Origin: GCA-016699445 sp964555055
GTDB taxonomy: Bacteria; UBA10199; JACPAL01; GCA-016699445
Assembly: GCA_964555055.1 (NCBI GenBank)
Contig: CAZKQW010000004.1
Coordinates: 62,001-126,000, forward strand
Direction: 5' to 3'
Length of the DNA stretch: 64,000 bases
Part shown: in pieces, positions 53,401-63,013 of the stretch
How positions within the stretch are numbered: the stretch's first letter is position 1
How the letters are laid out: every line of letters starts with the position of its first letter
Notes under the pieces: model-generated
Databases searched by the model: none
Told to the model about the DNA's origin: nothing
What the model saw: the letters and a program-made list of their open reading frames with translations, nothing else
Translations under genes and position numbers: made by a program

Positions 53401-54290
53401 AAAGTCTGCAGGGAAAAAACTCTCGCACTATCGTCATTACGGCCCTGTTAGTAGGCGCGACATGGGCACTTTTCGTGTGGGTGGGTTGTTGGCGGACGCC
53501 CATGAAATGGGTCGTGTACTATGGGGATTCCTTACGCGCTTCCGATATCCAAGGCGTCGACCTAGCGATTGTCGATCCAGATCTCATCAGACCGGATCTC
53601 GTAAAGCCCAATCTCGTGGAACCTTTTCTCACGATCTCACGCTTATTCTCTTCGAAAACCCAATGGATCGCCTATCTGAGCTTGGGTGAAGTGAATGCCT
53701 CGCGCCCCTACTGGAAGGATTTGAAGGCCGCTTCGGCCGTCTTGTCGGAAAATCCCCATTGGCCCGGTGCTTACCGCGTCGACTTCAGGTCAGAAGCTTG
53801 GAGGCGTAAACTTCTGGAGGATTTGATTCCCGAATTCATGGCCAAAGGTTATGTCGGTGTATTCCTGGATACGATCGACGTTCCGATCGAACAGGAGCGT
53901 ACGGGAGCCGCTCCGGGTAGCCGCCGAGCTTTGGTCGATTTCGTAAAAGAAGCGCGAAAGCTCTTCCCGCGTTTAAAGATCATCCCAAACAACGGCTTGG
54001 AAGTTTTACCTGAAATTCAGGATGAAATATGGGGCGTCGTCGTAGAGGATCTCTACACGCGCCATGATTTCTCGACCGAAAAAAGTGTTCCAACTCCGGA
54101 AGACGAGGCCATAACGAAGGAAAAGGTTTTAGACGCGTTTATCAAGACAGGAAAACCTGTCTTAACCCTTCTTTATGATCAGGCCTTCGATACCCCACTC
54201 GTGAAGCGGGCGATCGATAAGTCCGAACGAAAGGGTTATGGGTGGTATTGGAGCCGCGTGGATCTATCGACTTTAGGGGTGATGAATTGA
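53382..54290 (+). CDS. GH114 polygalactosaminidase-like hydrolase (PelA N-terminal equivalent)
   Basis: A 302-residue protein with one N-terminal membrane anchor or signal (residues about 17-35), then a GH114 TIM barrel. Landmarks are MKWVVYYGDSLRASDIQGVD, YLSLGEVNASRPYW, GVFLDTID, IIPNNGLEVLPEI and WYWSRVDL at the end. GH114 enzymes cut alpha-1,4-galactosamine polymers such as Pel. In Pseudomonas PelA this domain is fused to the deacetylase; here it is a separate gene whose stop overlaps the next start. It probably trims or processes the polymer in the periplasm. Confidence 0.82.
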   Translation: MPQKILKSLQGKNSRTIVITALLVGATWALFVWVGCWRTPMKWVVYYGDSLRASDIQGVDLAIVDPDLIRPDLVKPNLVEPFLTISRLFSSKTQWIAYLSLGEVNASRPYWKDLKAASAVLSENPHWPGAYRVDFRSEAWRRKLLEDLIPEFMAKGYVGVFLDTIDVPIEQERTGAAPGSRRALVDFVKEARKLFPRLKIIPNNGLEVLPEIQDEIWGVVVEDLYTRHDFSTEKSVPTPEDEAITKEKVLDAFIKTGKPVLTLLYDQAFDTPLVKRAIDKSERKGYGWYWSRVDLSTLGVMN

Positions 54291-56098
54291 GGGGGCGCAG
54301 AAAAATCCAACTCTTCAGGGAGTTGTTGATTTTGGCGATCGTATGCTTTTCATGGCGGACACACGCCGCTCCGGGGCAACCTTTGCCGCGCCATATCTTA
54401 GGCCTGTATGATTCAAAGCTCGTAGAGGACATCTATTTTACGCGTATCCATCAGCGCGCGGAGATTTGGCTCAATCATTTAGGTCTCATCGTCGATTATC
54501 ACGACTTGAAGGAAGAGCTCCCTGATTTAGATCCCAAGGAATACAGGGCCGTTTTGTCATGGCATCCTTCCGGCTATACGGTTCCCCAACCTCGAGAGTA
54601 TTGTTCCTGGTTGGAGGAAAACCTCCGGAAGGGCATTCGTATCGTGATTTTGGGTGAGATGGGTCTTTTGCCGAAAAATTCCAAGCTCGACCCGACATGC
54701 GAGCAAGCCCTCCATCGGTTAGGTTTGGAGTACCTCTACAACTTCTCCGATAACCCTTTTTTCTTCGAAATCACCTTCAAAGACAGCCGGATGGTCGAGT
54801 TCGAAAGGAGCCTTTTGTTGAGCGAGGGATTGGAGTATCAGCAAGTAAAGGCTATCGATCCCCGGTCTCGCGTGTACCTCAAGATGCGCCGTCGCGATTT
54901 CGAGAATAGCGATTCGGACGTCGTCTTCACCAATCCACAAGGCGGCTTCGCTATGGATACTTTCGTCAACTACCGGATGGCGGAGAACGAAAAGGTCCAA
55001 TGGAGACTTCATCCCTATTACTTCTTCGAGGCAGCGCTAGGAATTGCGGATTGGCCCAAGCCTGATACGACCACGCTCAAGGGAAAACGGATCTATTTCT
55101 CCCACATCGACGGCGACGGTCTTTTCAATCTCTCTTTAATCGATCAAAAATCCTATTCGGGGACGGTCATTCTAAACGAAATTCTTAGGAAACACCCTAA
55201 GCTCCCTGTAACCGCATCCATCATCGCAGGGTATTTGGATATGCCCCAATATGCTACGGAGAGGGAACTGGCATTGTATCGGGATATCTTTTCCCTCCCG
55301 AACGTCGAACCCGCCGTGCATGGCTATGCCCATCCTTTAGTATGGAAAACCGGCAAGGTTTCGTTGGACGTGCCTGGCTATCGCTTTTCCCCCACCGCGG
55401 AAGTGATCCAAGCGAACCGTAAGCTCAATGATCTTTTGGTTTCTTTGAATCTCTCCAAGAAAAGCCGGCTGACCTTATGGACGGGAGATTGTATGGTGAC
55501 GACGGAAGCCCTCGATGCCGCGATCCATGAAGGGCTCCTGAATCTCAACGGCGGTGGGGGGCGCAATGACGCCGGATACGAAAGCGTTTCCTATCTATTC
55601 CCTTTGAGCCGCATGAAAGAGGGCCGTCGGCAAATCTATGCGGCTTTTTCGAACGAGAACGTCTTCACAAACCTTTGGCACGGGCCTTATTACGGGTTTT
55701 CCCGTTTGATCGAATCTTATCAAAATACGGAAAGTCCTTTCCGACTCAAGCCTCTCAACCTCTATTATCATTATTACAGCGGCGAACGTTTGGCTTCCCT
55801 CAATGCCCTCAAGGAAATCCTCGCGTATGTGGAGGCGCAAGACGTGACTCCGATTTTCGCCAGTCAGTATGCGGCCATCGTCGGGGATTTCTTCACCATG
55901 AAGATGCATGAAGTCAAAGAGGGGTATTGGTTGGATCATCCGACTGATGGAGGGCTGCGTACGGTGCGCTTCGACCACGAGAAGAGACGGATCGATTGGG
56001 TCCGGTCTCGAGGCATCGAAGCCGTGACGACCCACCAAGGAAACCTCTACGTGTCTTTGGGAGCCGGTTCCCATCACGAAATTTATTTCAAAAAGTGA
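54287..56098 (+). CDS. pelA: Pel polysaccharide deacetylase (PelA C-terminal equivalent)
   Basis: 603 residues from a TTG that overlaps the GH114 stop (TTGA). It has an AGGGGTG ribosome site seven bases upstream and opens directly on a signal peptide (ELLILAIVCFSW, ending near HAA). Residues about 30-190 form a flavodoxin/GATase-like domain (HILGLYDS, VLSWHPSG). From about residue 260 a CE18-type deacetylase follows: SHIDGDG, VHGYAHPLVW, LWTGDCM and LNLNGGGG, with the Asp/His metal ligands. It removes acetyl groups from the GalNAc polymer in the periplasm. The symbol applies to this half only, since PelA is split here. Confidence 0.8.
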   Translation: MRGRRKIQLFRELLILAIVCFSWRTHAAPGQPLPRHILGLYDSKLVEDIYFTRIHQRAEIWLNHLGLIVDYHDLKEELPDLDPKEYRAVLSWHPSGYTVPQPREYCSWLEENLRKGIRIVILGEMGLLPKNSKLDPTCEQALHRLGLEYLYNFSDNPFFFEITFKDSRMVEFERSLLLSEGLEYQQVKAIDPRSRVYLKMRRRDFENSDSDVVFTNPQGGFAMDTFVNYRMAENEKVQWRLHPYYFFEAALGIADWPKPDTTTLKGKRIYFSHIDGDGLFNLSLIDQKSYSGTVILNEILRKHPKLPVTASIIAGYLDMPQYATERELALYRDIFSLPNVEPAVHGYAHPLVWKTGKVSLDVPGYRFSPTAEVIQANRKLNDLLVSLNLSKKSRLTLWTGDCMVTTEALDAAIHEGLLNLNGGGGRNDAGYESVSYLFPLSRMKEGRRQIYAAFSNENVFTNLWHGPYYGFSRLIESYQNTESPFRLKPLNLYYHYYSGERLASLNALKEILAYVEAQDVTPIFASQYAAIVGDFFTMKMHEVKEGYWLDHPTDGGLRTVRFDHEKRRIDWVRSRGIEAVTTHQGNLYVSLGAGSHHEIYFKK

Positions 56099-58359
56099 GC
56101 TTCACTAAAGCTAAAATCGGTCTTTTTCTCGTCGCCGTCCTCGTCTTGGGTTGGCTTCTATACCCCCGTGCCGTGTTCTTGGGTTACATTTACGAAGGAA
56201 AGTCGCGGTTGGACGACGCCGAAAAGTATTACCGTCAATACTTGGAAAGGGATCACTATAATAAATTCGCCACTCTCCGTTTAGCGGCCCTTTACGAAAA
56301 AATGGGCGATCCGGAAAAAGCGACGCTCTTCTTGGAAAGGCTTTTCAATTACCGAAAGAAAGACTGGGAAATCGCCCAGACGTACTTAGAACACCTGAAA
56401 ATCCTCGAGAATCCCGAAAAAGCCTTTAAAGCCCGCTTGGAGGTCGTCGAGCGCTTCCGTCAAGATCCTCTTTTCCCGCAAGGCCGGCTGGAAGAAATCC
56501 TCTACGAGGCCCTTCAAGACGCGCGTTGGCGACAGAAAGAAGATCGGGTGGAGGAGATTTTAGAAAAACTCATCGCGCTTGGGCGCAACGCCAAAGCTTA
56601 CGAAGAAGAGCTGAATCTCTTGTGGGCAAGCCAGCACAAGGATGGAGAAGTGATCCGCGATTATGAGGAAAGGCTGGGAAAAAAAACGGGAGACCGCGGC
56701 TTGCGAGAAGATTTAATCGCCGTTTACCAAGTTCAAGGCCGTTGGAACGATGCCCTTCGTCTCGTCGATGAGGCGCTTGTCTTTTCTTCCGTATCTCAGT
56801 GGGACCCTCAATGGACTTTCCTAAAGGGGGAGTTGTTAAAACGTCTTAAGCGTTTTGAAGATGCGATCGCCTTGTATGAAGCCGTTCGGGAAAGGTCTCC
56901 GGAAAAACAAGAGAATTGGTTGAATCTTATTTATGCCTTCGAAGACTTCCCGGATAAAAACAGAGAAGAACGCTTGAGAACCATCTTGCCTGTTTATCTC
57001 GAGAGATTTCCAGAGGACGGCGTGCGACGACGGCTTTACGATGAGCTTCTTTTCTATAGCTCCGATCTGCCTCCGCAAAAGGCTCTCGTGATCGGTCACG
57101 ACTTGTTGACGCGTTATCCGAAGGACGATCGGGTCGTTCTCCGGATGGCCTACCTCTCGGCGGAGCAAAAAGATTTTCAAGCCTCTAAGGAATTCTTCGA
57201 AAGCTATGCGAGTCGCCATCCCCACGATCCTCAAGCCTTGCTTTTAGTGGGACAGGAACTTCATGCCATGGGTTACTACGCTAATGCCGTCCAATATTTG
57301 AAAGCCGCCGTTGAGAGTAGTGGGCGTCGAAAGGAGCGTTATTGGTTTTCCAGGAATCAAATGGCTTTAGCCCAATTGCACAACGATCGTGGTTTATGGC
57401 GAGAGGCCCTAGCGGATCTCAAGGCCATTCCCAACCCTGAGAAGAGCGAGGCAGACATCCAGTATTTGGATGATAGTCTCCACCGAAGGTATGATTCGCG
57501 CGTGGGCGAGGTGTTCGAGTTTTCCGACTTAGAAGGTGATTCTTGGCAGGCTTGGACGACGTCTTTTCAAAGTCATCTGGGGCGAGATTGGAAAATACGT
57601 TCGAATGTGAGATTCGGAAATTGCCAGCCGGGGGATCTTACGGGCGAAGGCCGCGTATTGGCGTCTTTTGAACGGGATGATTGGAGTTGGGGCATAGGTT
57701 TGGGGGGAGGCGGCAGCAAAAACCGAAAGGTTTTCTTTCCGCAAATCGACATTTCCTATGGTCATGCGTCGGAGGATAGAAAAGGTCCTTGGTCCTTCCA
57801 GATCAGCGGTGAATTGCGGAGCTTGAGAACGGATTTGGCAAAAATGGTCGACGAAGGAGCGTCACGGGATTGGGTGGATTTCTCATGGGAGTCCCTCTGG
57901 GCGAAGCGAGTCGTTTTTTCGGGGAGTTACCGATTCGAGCATACGATTTTGACGGGCGGTGAAGCGGCCCAGGAACATGCCTTCGCCCCGGCCCTAGCGT
58001 TCATTTTAAACCATAAACCTTACATAACATTGGGTTATCAATTCTCCTTAAGCCAAGTGTCCGATCACGGCCTTTTGGACGTCGTGGGCCTGATCCCAAA
58101 ATCAAGGACGCACTATCTTACGGCTTTGGCGAATATACCTTTCTCTCACGGGTCTTTTTTCGAAATGGGAGCTTATATCGGTGGGGATGGCACGCGTGAC
58201 TTAGATTTTTTCCGTCTTTTTGGTTTGAGAGGGCGGTTGGAATGGGCTATCGTTTCGCACGTGGATGGCGTCGTCGCCTACGAATACGGACGCCAAACTC
58301 AAAACACGTTGGCGGGGGATAGCCATCGGGGGACTCTCGGTATTTCAGTGCACTGGTAG
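56095..58359 (+). CDS. pelB: PelB-like TPR and outer-membrane beta-barrel export protein
   Basis: 754 residues from a GTG that overlaps the deacetylase stop (GTGA). One N-terminal transmembrane helix (IGLFLVAVLVLGWLL) is followed by TPR-type helix pairs to about residue 480 (DAEKYYRQYLERD, ALLLVGQELHAMGYYANAVQYL). The last 240 residues alternate polar and aromatic residues as in a beta-barrel and end in tryptophan (GTLGISVHW), the usual outer-membrane signature. It is shorter than Pseudomonas PelB (about 1190), mainly in the TPR region. It forms the secretion channel and binds the modifying enzymes. Confidence 0.78.
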   Translation: MSFTKAKIGLFLVAVLVLGWLLYPRAVFLGYIYEGKSRLDDAEKYYRQYLERDHYNKFATLRLAALYEKMGDPEKATLFLERLFNYRKKDWEIAQTYLEHLKILENPEKAFKARLEVVERFRQDPLFPQGRLEEILYEALQDARWRQKEDRVEEILEKLIALGRNAKAYEEELNLLWASQHKDGEVIRDYEERLGKKTGDRGLREDLIAVYQVQGRWNDALRLVDEALVFSSVSQWDPQWTFLKGELLKRLKRFEDAIALYEAVRERSPEKQENWLNLIYAFEDFPDKNREERLRTILPVYLERFPEDGVRRRLYDELLFYSSDLPPQKALVIGHDLLTRYPKDDRVVLRMAYLSAEQKDFQASKEFFESYASRHPHDPQALLLVGQELHAMGYYANAVQYLKAAVESSGRRKERYWFSRNQMALAQLHNDRGLWREALADLKAIPNPEKSEADIQYLDDSLHRRYDSRVGEVFEFSDLEGDSWQAWTTSFQSHLGRDWKIRSNVRFGNCQPGDLTGEGRVLASFERDDWSWGIGLGGGGSKNRKVFFPQIDISYGHASEDRKGPWSFQISGELRSLRTDLAKMVDEGASRDWVDFSWESLWAKRVVFSGSYRFEHTILTGGEAAQEHAFAPALAFILNHKPYITLGYQFSLSQVSDHGLLDVVGLIPKSRTHYLTALANIPFSHGSFFEMGAYIGGDGTRDLDFFRLFGLRGRLEWAIVSHVDGVVAYEYGRQTQNTLAGDSHRGTLGISVHW

Positions 58360-58419
58360 GGCCGTCTTGGTCCGAAGCCGGAGCGGTAAGTCACAGGATT
58401 GGCGAGGGGGTACGGGCTT

Positions 58420-58788
58420 ATGGGCAAAAGGATACTGTTGGTCGACGATGAAGCGGACTTCACCGAGCTCGCCGGCACCCTCTTGGGATTTCATGGATTT
58501 GAAGTCGATACCTCCTACAATCCCAAGTCCGTCGCGGAAAAGATCCAGAAGACTCCCTATGATCTTATCGTGACGGACCTCATGATGCCGGACATGAACG
58601 GCTTCGAGCTCATCCAAAGCCTCAGGATACAGCCTCAATATGAACGAGTGCCTTTGGTGGTCTTATCGGCGAAGACATTGACGGACGAAGAACGGAAATT
58701 TCTTCTGCAAAACGACGTGCATTACTTCATGAAACCTTTCGACCCCCATGGTCTTGTGGAGCATATTCGGAGGAGGTTGATGCCGTGA
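58420..58788 (+). CDS. CheY-like response regulator
   Basis: About 122 residues from the ATG, which has a CGAGGGGG ribosome site; an in-frame start 21 bases upstream is less likely. It is a receiver domain with VDDEADF, phosphoacceptor aspartate in LIVTDLMMPDMNG, serine in VVLSAKTLT and lysine in YFMKPFDP. It lacks an output domain. It lies between the PelB-like and PelD-like genes and overlaps the latter by four bases, so it probably acts on the secretion complex. Confidence 0.88.
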   Translation: MGKRILLVDDEADFTELAGTLLGFHGFEVDTSYNPKSVAEKIQKTPYDLIVTDLMMPDMNGFELIQSLRIQPQYERVPLVVLSAKTLTDEERKFLLQNDVHYFMKPFDPHGLVEHIRRRLMP

Positions 58789-60191
58789 GCTTCCTTAAAA
58801 AGCTTGGCCCCTCGATCCAAAAAGTCTCCTATATTTACGAAATCCCCCTTTTCTATGGTTTCCTCCTGTTTTTGAACCAAGTCGTAGCATCTTCGCTCCC
58901 TGGGTTCCTAGGTGTCGATCCTCATCCCTTTTGGTTGGGCGTCCTGGTCTTCGGCATCCGCTACGGCGTCTCCGCGGGTTTGATCTCGGGTATCGTCTCC
59001 ACGAGCCTTTATCTGGGTATCGCGAAAACGACTTTAGAGCCTTACCTTTTCGAGGATGTCCGCTTCTATGTTCTCCCCAGTTGTTTCATCCTTTTTGGCG
59101 TTTTATTCGGAGTCGTTAGCGGCACGTACCGAAACCGCTTCAGTCGTTCCAAAGAAGAGAATGAAGTTTTAAAGGTAAACCTGAAAGTTCGTGAGGAAGA
59201 AATCGAAACTTTGAAGGAGATCAACCTAGGCCTCGAAAAGAAGATCGTGTCTCGGATGGCGACACTGGTGACCTTATACGAGGGAGTGCGCCGTTTGGAG
59301 GTCGATGATCCCGAAGTATTTTGGTCGGTTATCCTCGACTTCATCACGAAGACTTTAAGCGCGGATAAAGCCTCCCTTTATTTGAGAATCGGTGACTTTT
59401 GGAGCGTGAAGCAAAGTTTCGGTTGGGAAGCCTTCGAAAAACATCCGCAGAAATTGGGATATCAGGAAGGACTTGTGGGTATGGCGGGTGCGTCCGGTAA
59501 GATCGTGAGTGTCCGCGACTTCATCGACGTGAAATCGCAGCAAGGGCCCGAACTCTTGGGCGACGCGGTGATGGCCGGCCCCATTCGCAGGGGTGAGGAC
59601 GGTGAGGTCGTCGCGGTTATCGGCATTCAAAGAATTCCTTTTCTGCTCTTCAACAGCGCTACGTTGAATCTCTTCTCTTTTCTTTTGCAATGGGCTTCCC
59701 GATCTTTGGGAAAACTTCACCAGTTTTTAGAGTCCAGCGAGTTGGACATCTTGGATGCCCAATACCGCGTGTACTCGAAGCGGTATTTCCACATGCGCGG
59801 TGAGCAGGAGTACCAGCGTTCCAAGCTCTATTATCTTCCCTTAAGCGTCGGAGTCGTCCACATTCGGGGTCTTTCACACTACGATTCCCAGCGCCAAAAA
59901 AGGGTTATGACCGTCATGGCGGAAATCCTAAAGAGGCAGATCAGGCCGATGGATGTATTGGCTCGTTTTCGCGAGGAACAGGATTCTCCGTTCGCTTTTT
60001 TACTCATGACGTCCAACCAGGCCCAGGCTCTTGAAATGAGGGATAAAATGATGGCTTCGATTCTCAGGATCGAAAGCGATCTTTCCGTTTCGATACGTCT
60101 ATCCCATTTCAACCCTTCCACGAACGGTTGGGAGGCCTTGCTCGCGGAGGCTATGAATGAAGTCGCTTATGAAAGCCCAGAGGTGGGCTAG
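58785..60191 (+). CDS. pelD: PelD-like c-di-GMP receptor
   Basis: A 468-residue inner-membrane protein that starts with GTG overlapping the regulator stop; AGGAGG lies nine bases before it. Residues about 15-115 have four hydrophobic helices, then a coiled coil (EENEVLKVNLKVREEEIETL), a GAF domain (about 165-310) and a degenerate GGDEF domain. The catalytic motif is lost (REEQDS in place of GGDEF-like), while R387-P-M-D390 keeps the inhibitory RxxD. This is the arrangement of PelD, which binds c-di-GMP and switches on polymer synthesis. Confidence 0.82.
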   Translation: MSFLKKLGPSIQKVSYIYEIPLFYGFLLFLNQVVASSLPGFLGVDPHPFWLGVLVFGIRYGVSAGLISGIVSTSLYLGIAKTTLEPYLFEDVRFYVLPSCFILFGVLFGVVSGTYRNRFSRSKEENEVLKVNLKVREEEIETLKEINLGLEKKIVSRMATLVTLYEGVRRLEVDDPEVFWSVILDFITKTLSADKASLYLRIGDFWSVKQSFGWEAFEKHPQKLGYQEGLVGMAGASGKIVSVRDFIDVKSQQGPELLGDAVMAGPIRRGEDGEVVAVIGIQRIPFLLFNSATLNLFSFLLQWASRSLGKLHQFLESSELDILDAQYRVYSKRYFHMRGEQEYQRSKLYYLPLSVGVVHIRGLSHYDSQRQKRVMTVMAEILKRQIRPMDVLARFREEQDSPFAFLLMTSNQAQALEMRDKMMASILRIESDLSVSIRLSHFNPSTNGWEALLAEAMNEVAYESPEVG

Positions 60192-60194
60192 GGT

Positions 60195-60995
60195 ATGTAC
60201 CTCCATTTTGTCCTCTCGAAATTACTGAGGGAAAGAGCGGGAGCTTCATTTCCCCATTATGAGGAAGAAACTTCGGAAGAGTTTTTCGAAAAAGAAGACG
60301 AGATCGAGCCTTTAATGTCGGAGAGCACGGCCGCGCGCCGATGGCGCGTTATTCAGGAGCTCGACTTTTCTTCCTTATCCGACGTGATGAACGGACATGA
60401 TATCGACGAGAAGAGGGGTGCTGTGGAAAAGCTTTGTCGCTTGAGGACGCCCGAGTCGTTGAAATTACTGATGACGTTTCGAAACGATCCTCATCCGGAT
60501 GTACGCTTCTTCGTGACCTCGGCATTAGAACGCGTGAAGAGGGACTATGAGCAAGAATTCGATGCTGCCCATGACGAAATGAAAAAAGACGCCTATAAGG
60601 CGTCCGCCCGCCTTTTCTTGGCTCAAAAGTACATCGAATACATGAATTCGGGATTATTAGATGAGGTTTTGGCGAATCAGTATTTCGAGGAATCCCTTTT
60701 CCACTTAAAGACCATACTTCAGGGAGATCATCCCCTGGAGGCCGCTTACTGGCTTCTTTTGGAACAATACCGTTCAGCCTCCGTGGCGAAGTACGAGACC
60801 GATATCCTCGCGGTGATAGAATCCCTGCGGAAAAAGACCTCCGACCGGGAACGTCTTGCACGCGTGGAAGTGGATGTCCTTTTTGCCTTAGGTCGTTATG
60901 GAGAACTACGTAGATGCTTGGAGACCGTCGCCCGCTTTCCTGAAAAAAATCCTGAATGGACGCCGCTCCTCTATTGGTGGGGAATTTCGGTATGA
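60195..60995 (+). CDS. pelE: PelE-like HEAT/TPR protein
   Basis: A 266-residue protein with alpha-helical repeats. RRWRVIQELDFSSLSDVMNG and KRGAVEKLCRL begin a HEAT-like part (DPHPDVRFFVTSALER), followed by TPR-like helices (ARLFLAQKYIEYMNSGLLDE). This matches the soluble portion of PelE; the two N-terminal transmembrane helices of Pseudomonas PelE are missing and replaced by an acidic stretch (YEEETSEEFFEKEDE). It lies directly after the PelD-like gene and overlaps the HEAT gene by four bases. It probably bridges PelD and the synthase. Confidence 0.68.
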   Translation: MYLHFVLSKLLRERAGASFPHYEEETSEEFFEKEDEIEPLMSESTAARRWRVIQELDFSSLSDVMNGHDIDEKRGAVEKLCRLRTPESLKLLMTFRNDPHPDVRFFVTSALERVKRDYEQEFDAAHDEMKKDAYKASARLFLAQKYIEYMNSGLLDEVLANQYFEESLFHLKTILQGDHPLEAAYWLLLEQYRSASVAKYETDILAVIESLRKKTSDRERLARVEVDVLFALGRYGELRRCLETVARFPEKNPEWTPLLYWWGISV

Positions 60996-63013
60996 GTGCC
61001 CTCACGGAAATCCGAAGGCACATCCAAAGTCCGAGCGAGGATGCCCGTTTTCATGCGTGGATGACCCTTTACCGATCCGAACCCGGAGCGGCATCCGAAC
61101 TCTTTCAAGAGTTGGAAAGGGTGATCGAGAGGCATGATCCCTTGCTTAAGATAGGATTCATCCGTTTTCTATCTAAGATCGACGAGGACAAAGCCGCACG
61201 CCTCATCGTACGTTTTTTGGGGGACGCTAATTTTCAGGTGTTCGAAGCGGCGACAAAGGCTTTTCTCGATAATCCCTACAAGACAAAGCTTTTTTCTCTC
61301 ATTCCCCTCATCCAACACCCTTCACAACGAGTCGTCGTTTTCGCCCTAGACCAGTTATCCATGTGTCGTGTGGAAGCGGCTCTTCTTCCCATCCTAGATT
61401 TCATTGAGAAACGACACTCCATCGCGAAAGAAGTTTTTTATGCCGCCCTCGCGGCCTTGCGCCATTATCCCGACTCGAAGATCGTTCCCGCCATTCAAAG
61501 CCTCATGAAGGACGTGGAGGCGCAAAAAGATCCCGAGATACGGTTTCGCATGGTGCTGGTATGGGGCGGCCTTTACCGATCGGGATTCGCCCCGAACGGA
61601 AAATCCATCGAAATCTTTCTCGAAGATGCTTCGGCCAAGGTGAGGAAAACGGCTTTATGGGCTTTGAGAGGCCTTTCTAGGAAGCAGCCTCTGGATCGCC
61701 TTTTAGAGATCAGCCTTCACGATGCCGATCCTCAAGTGAGGATGGAGGCATTACACGGGCTCGCCGCCTTTCCGGAGCCAAGAGTGATTCTGCATTTGAT
61801 GAGGATTCTCATGGAGGATAAAAGTCGGTTGGTAGCTTTAAAGGCCGAAAGCGTTTTGAGAGGCTTGCCGCCTAAAATCCTCATACATGAATTACGGGAA
61901 ATCCTCGTTTCCGCTTCGACGTCAGAGCGGAATCTTCGTGGACGTATCGTCGTCTTTTTGGCGGAATTCGATTCCGGATCGCTATGGTTGTCACGCTACC
62001 TCAAGTCCGAGATTGAGAGGGTCTCGGGGTTTTCTGAAAAGGAAACTGTGCCTTTGCTGGAGGCTTCGGGGCTTTTAGAAGCGCCTGATGCCATTGAATT
62101 CCTCGAGGGCTATCTGCGACATTCTCCAGTTTTGAGCTATGTCGCATTGAAGTCGATCTTGAAGCTGTCTCGTTCTGGAGAGGATTATTCAAGGCTTGTA
62201 CTTCATCTGGGGAAACAACCTTTCAACAGTCTTCATGGGCAGATGATATTGAGCTTCCTATCGAAGATCCCTTTAACCCAAAAATTATCCACCTCCACTC
62301 TTGACGTCCTGACGCGCACCTTATTCGCCCTCATTCACGACCAAAACACGAACGTCCGTTACCTGAGTTTTAAGATACTCGGTCAGTTACACGTCAAAGA
62401 ATCTCTACTCAAGATCCTCGAAAGCTACTTTGGTGAGCCCGATCCCGAGGTAAAGGAAGTCATAAATCAGTGCTTGTCGGCATACTGCATGGACGCCCTT
62501 GACGACTGGTGTCGGTGGATGCGTCAGGCTCCAGATGCGGACTCCCGCCGGCATCTTATTAGGCTTTTCCGTTGCACGCGTCTTAATTCTCTAGGAGATT
62601 CATTTGTCGATGTTATCTTTGGTTTTTGGGGCCAAGCGGAGCTGCGGGAGGACTTGACCTTGCTCCTCATGCAGCAGTTGTCCGAGGGTTTTCTGCCGTG
62701 GAAATGCGTATCCCATTATTTAGATCGAAATCCCTATTACAGGGAATTCTTGGATATCATGAAGGGAAGTATCGATGCTTTCCCGACTTTAATGAGGTCC
62801 CGATGGATCCCCCTCGAGAATGCTAAGGATTACTTGGAGGAAATGGATGAGCTTTCGGATAAGGCGCGCCAATCCCTTTTTTATCTTCTTAGCTGCATGT
62901 ACGGAGACGAATTCACGCCATTGGCGGTCGATATCTTCGACGCGCATCCAAATCTCGCGTTAAGGGAAACGGCACGCGATTATTTAAAAAGTAGGATGGC
63001 GGCTCATGATTGA
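60992..63013 (+). CDS. HEAT-repeat protein of the Pel-like cluster
   Basis: 673 residues from an ATG overlapping the PelE-like stop (ATGA). It is made almost entirely of HEAT-like helix pairs, for example DANFQVFEAATKAFLD, DASAKVRKTALWALRGL, DADPQVRMEALHGLAAF and QNTNVRYLSFKILGQL. It has no signal peptide or membrane helix, so it is cytoplasmic. It overlaps pelF by eight bases. No such gene belongs to the classical pelABCDEFG set, so it may be a scaffold for the synthase or the receptor; this role is inferred from position. Confidence 0.75.
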   Translation: MSALTEIRRHIQSPSEDARFHAWMTLYRSEPGAASELFQELERVIERHDPLLKIGFIRFLSKIDEDKAARLIVRFLGDANFQVFEAATKAFLDNPYKTKLFSLIPLIQHPSQRVVVFALDQLSMCRVEAALLPILDFIEKRHSIAKEVFYAALAALRHYPDSKIVPAIQSLMKDVEAQKDPEIRFRMVLVWGGLYRSGFAPNGKSIEIFLEDASAKVRKTALWALRGLSRKQPLDRLLEISLHDADPQVRMEALHGLAAFPEPRVILHLMRILMEDKSRLVALKAESVLRGLPPKILIHELREILVSASTSERNLRGRIVVFLAEFDSGSLWLSRYLKSEIERVSGFSEKETVPLLEASGLLEAPDAIEFLEGYLRHSPVLSYVALKSILKLSRSGEDYSRLVLHLGKQPFNSLHGQMILSFLSKIPLTQKLSTSTLDVLTRTLFALIHDQNTNVRYLSFKILGQLHVKESLLKILESYFGEPDPEVKEVINQCLSAYCMDALDDWCRWMRQAPDADSRRHLIRLFRCTRLNSLGDSFVDVIFGFWGQAELREDLTLLLMQQLSEGFLPWKCVSHYLDRNPYYREFLDIMKGSIDAFPTLMRSRWIPLENAKDYLEEMDELSDKARQSLFYLLSCMYGDEFTPLAVDIFDAHPNLALRETARDYLKSRMAAHD

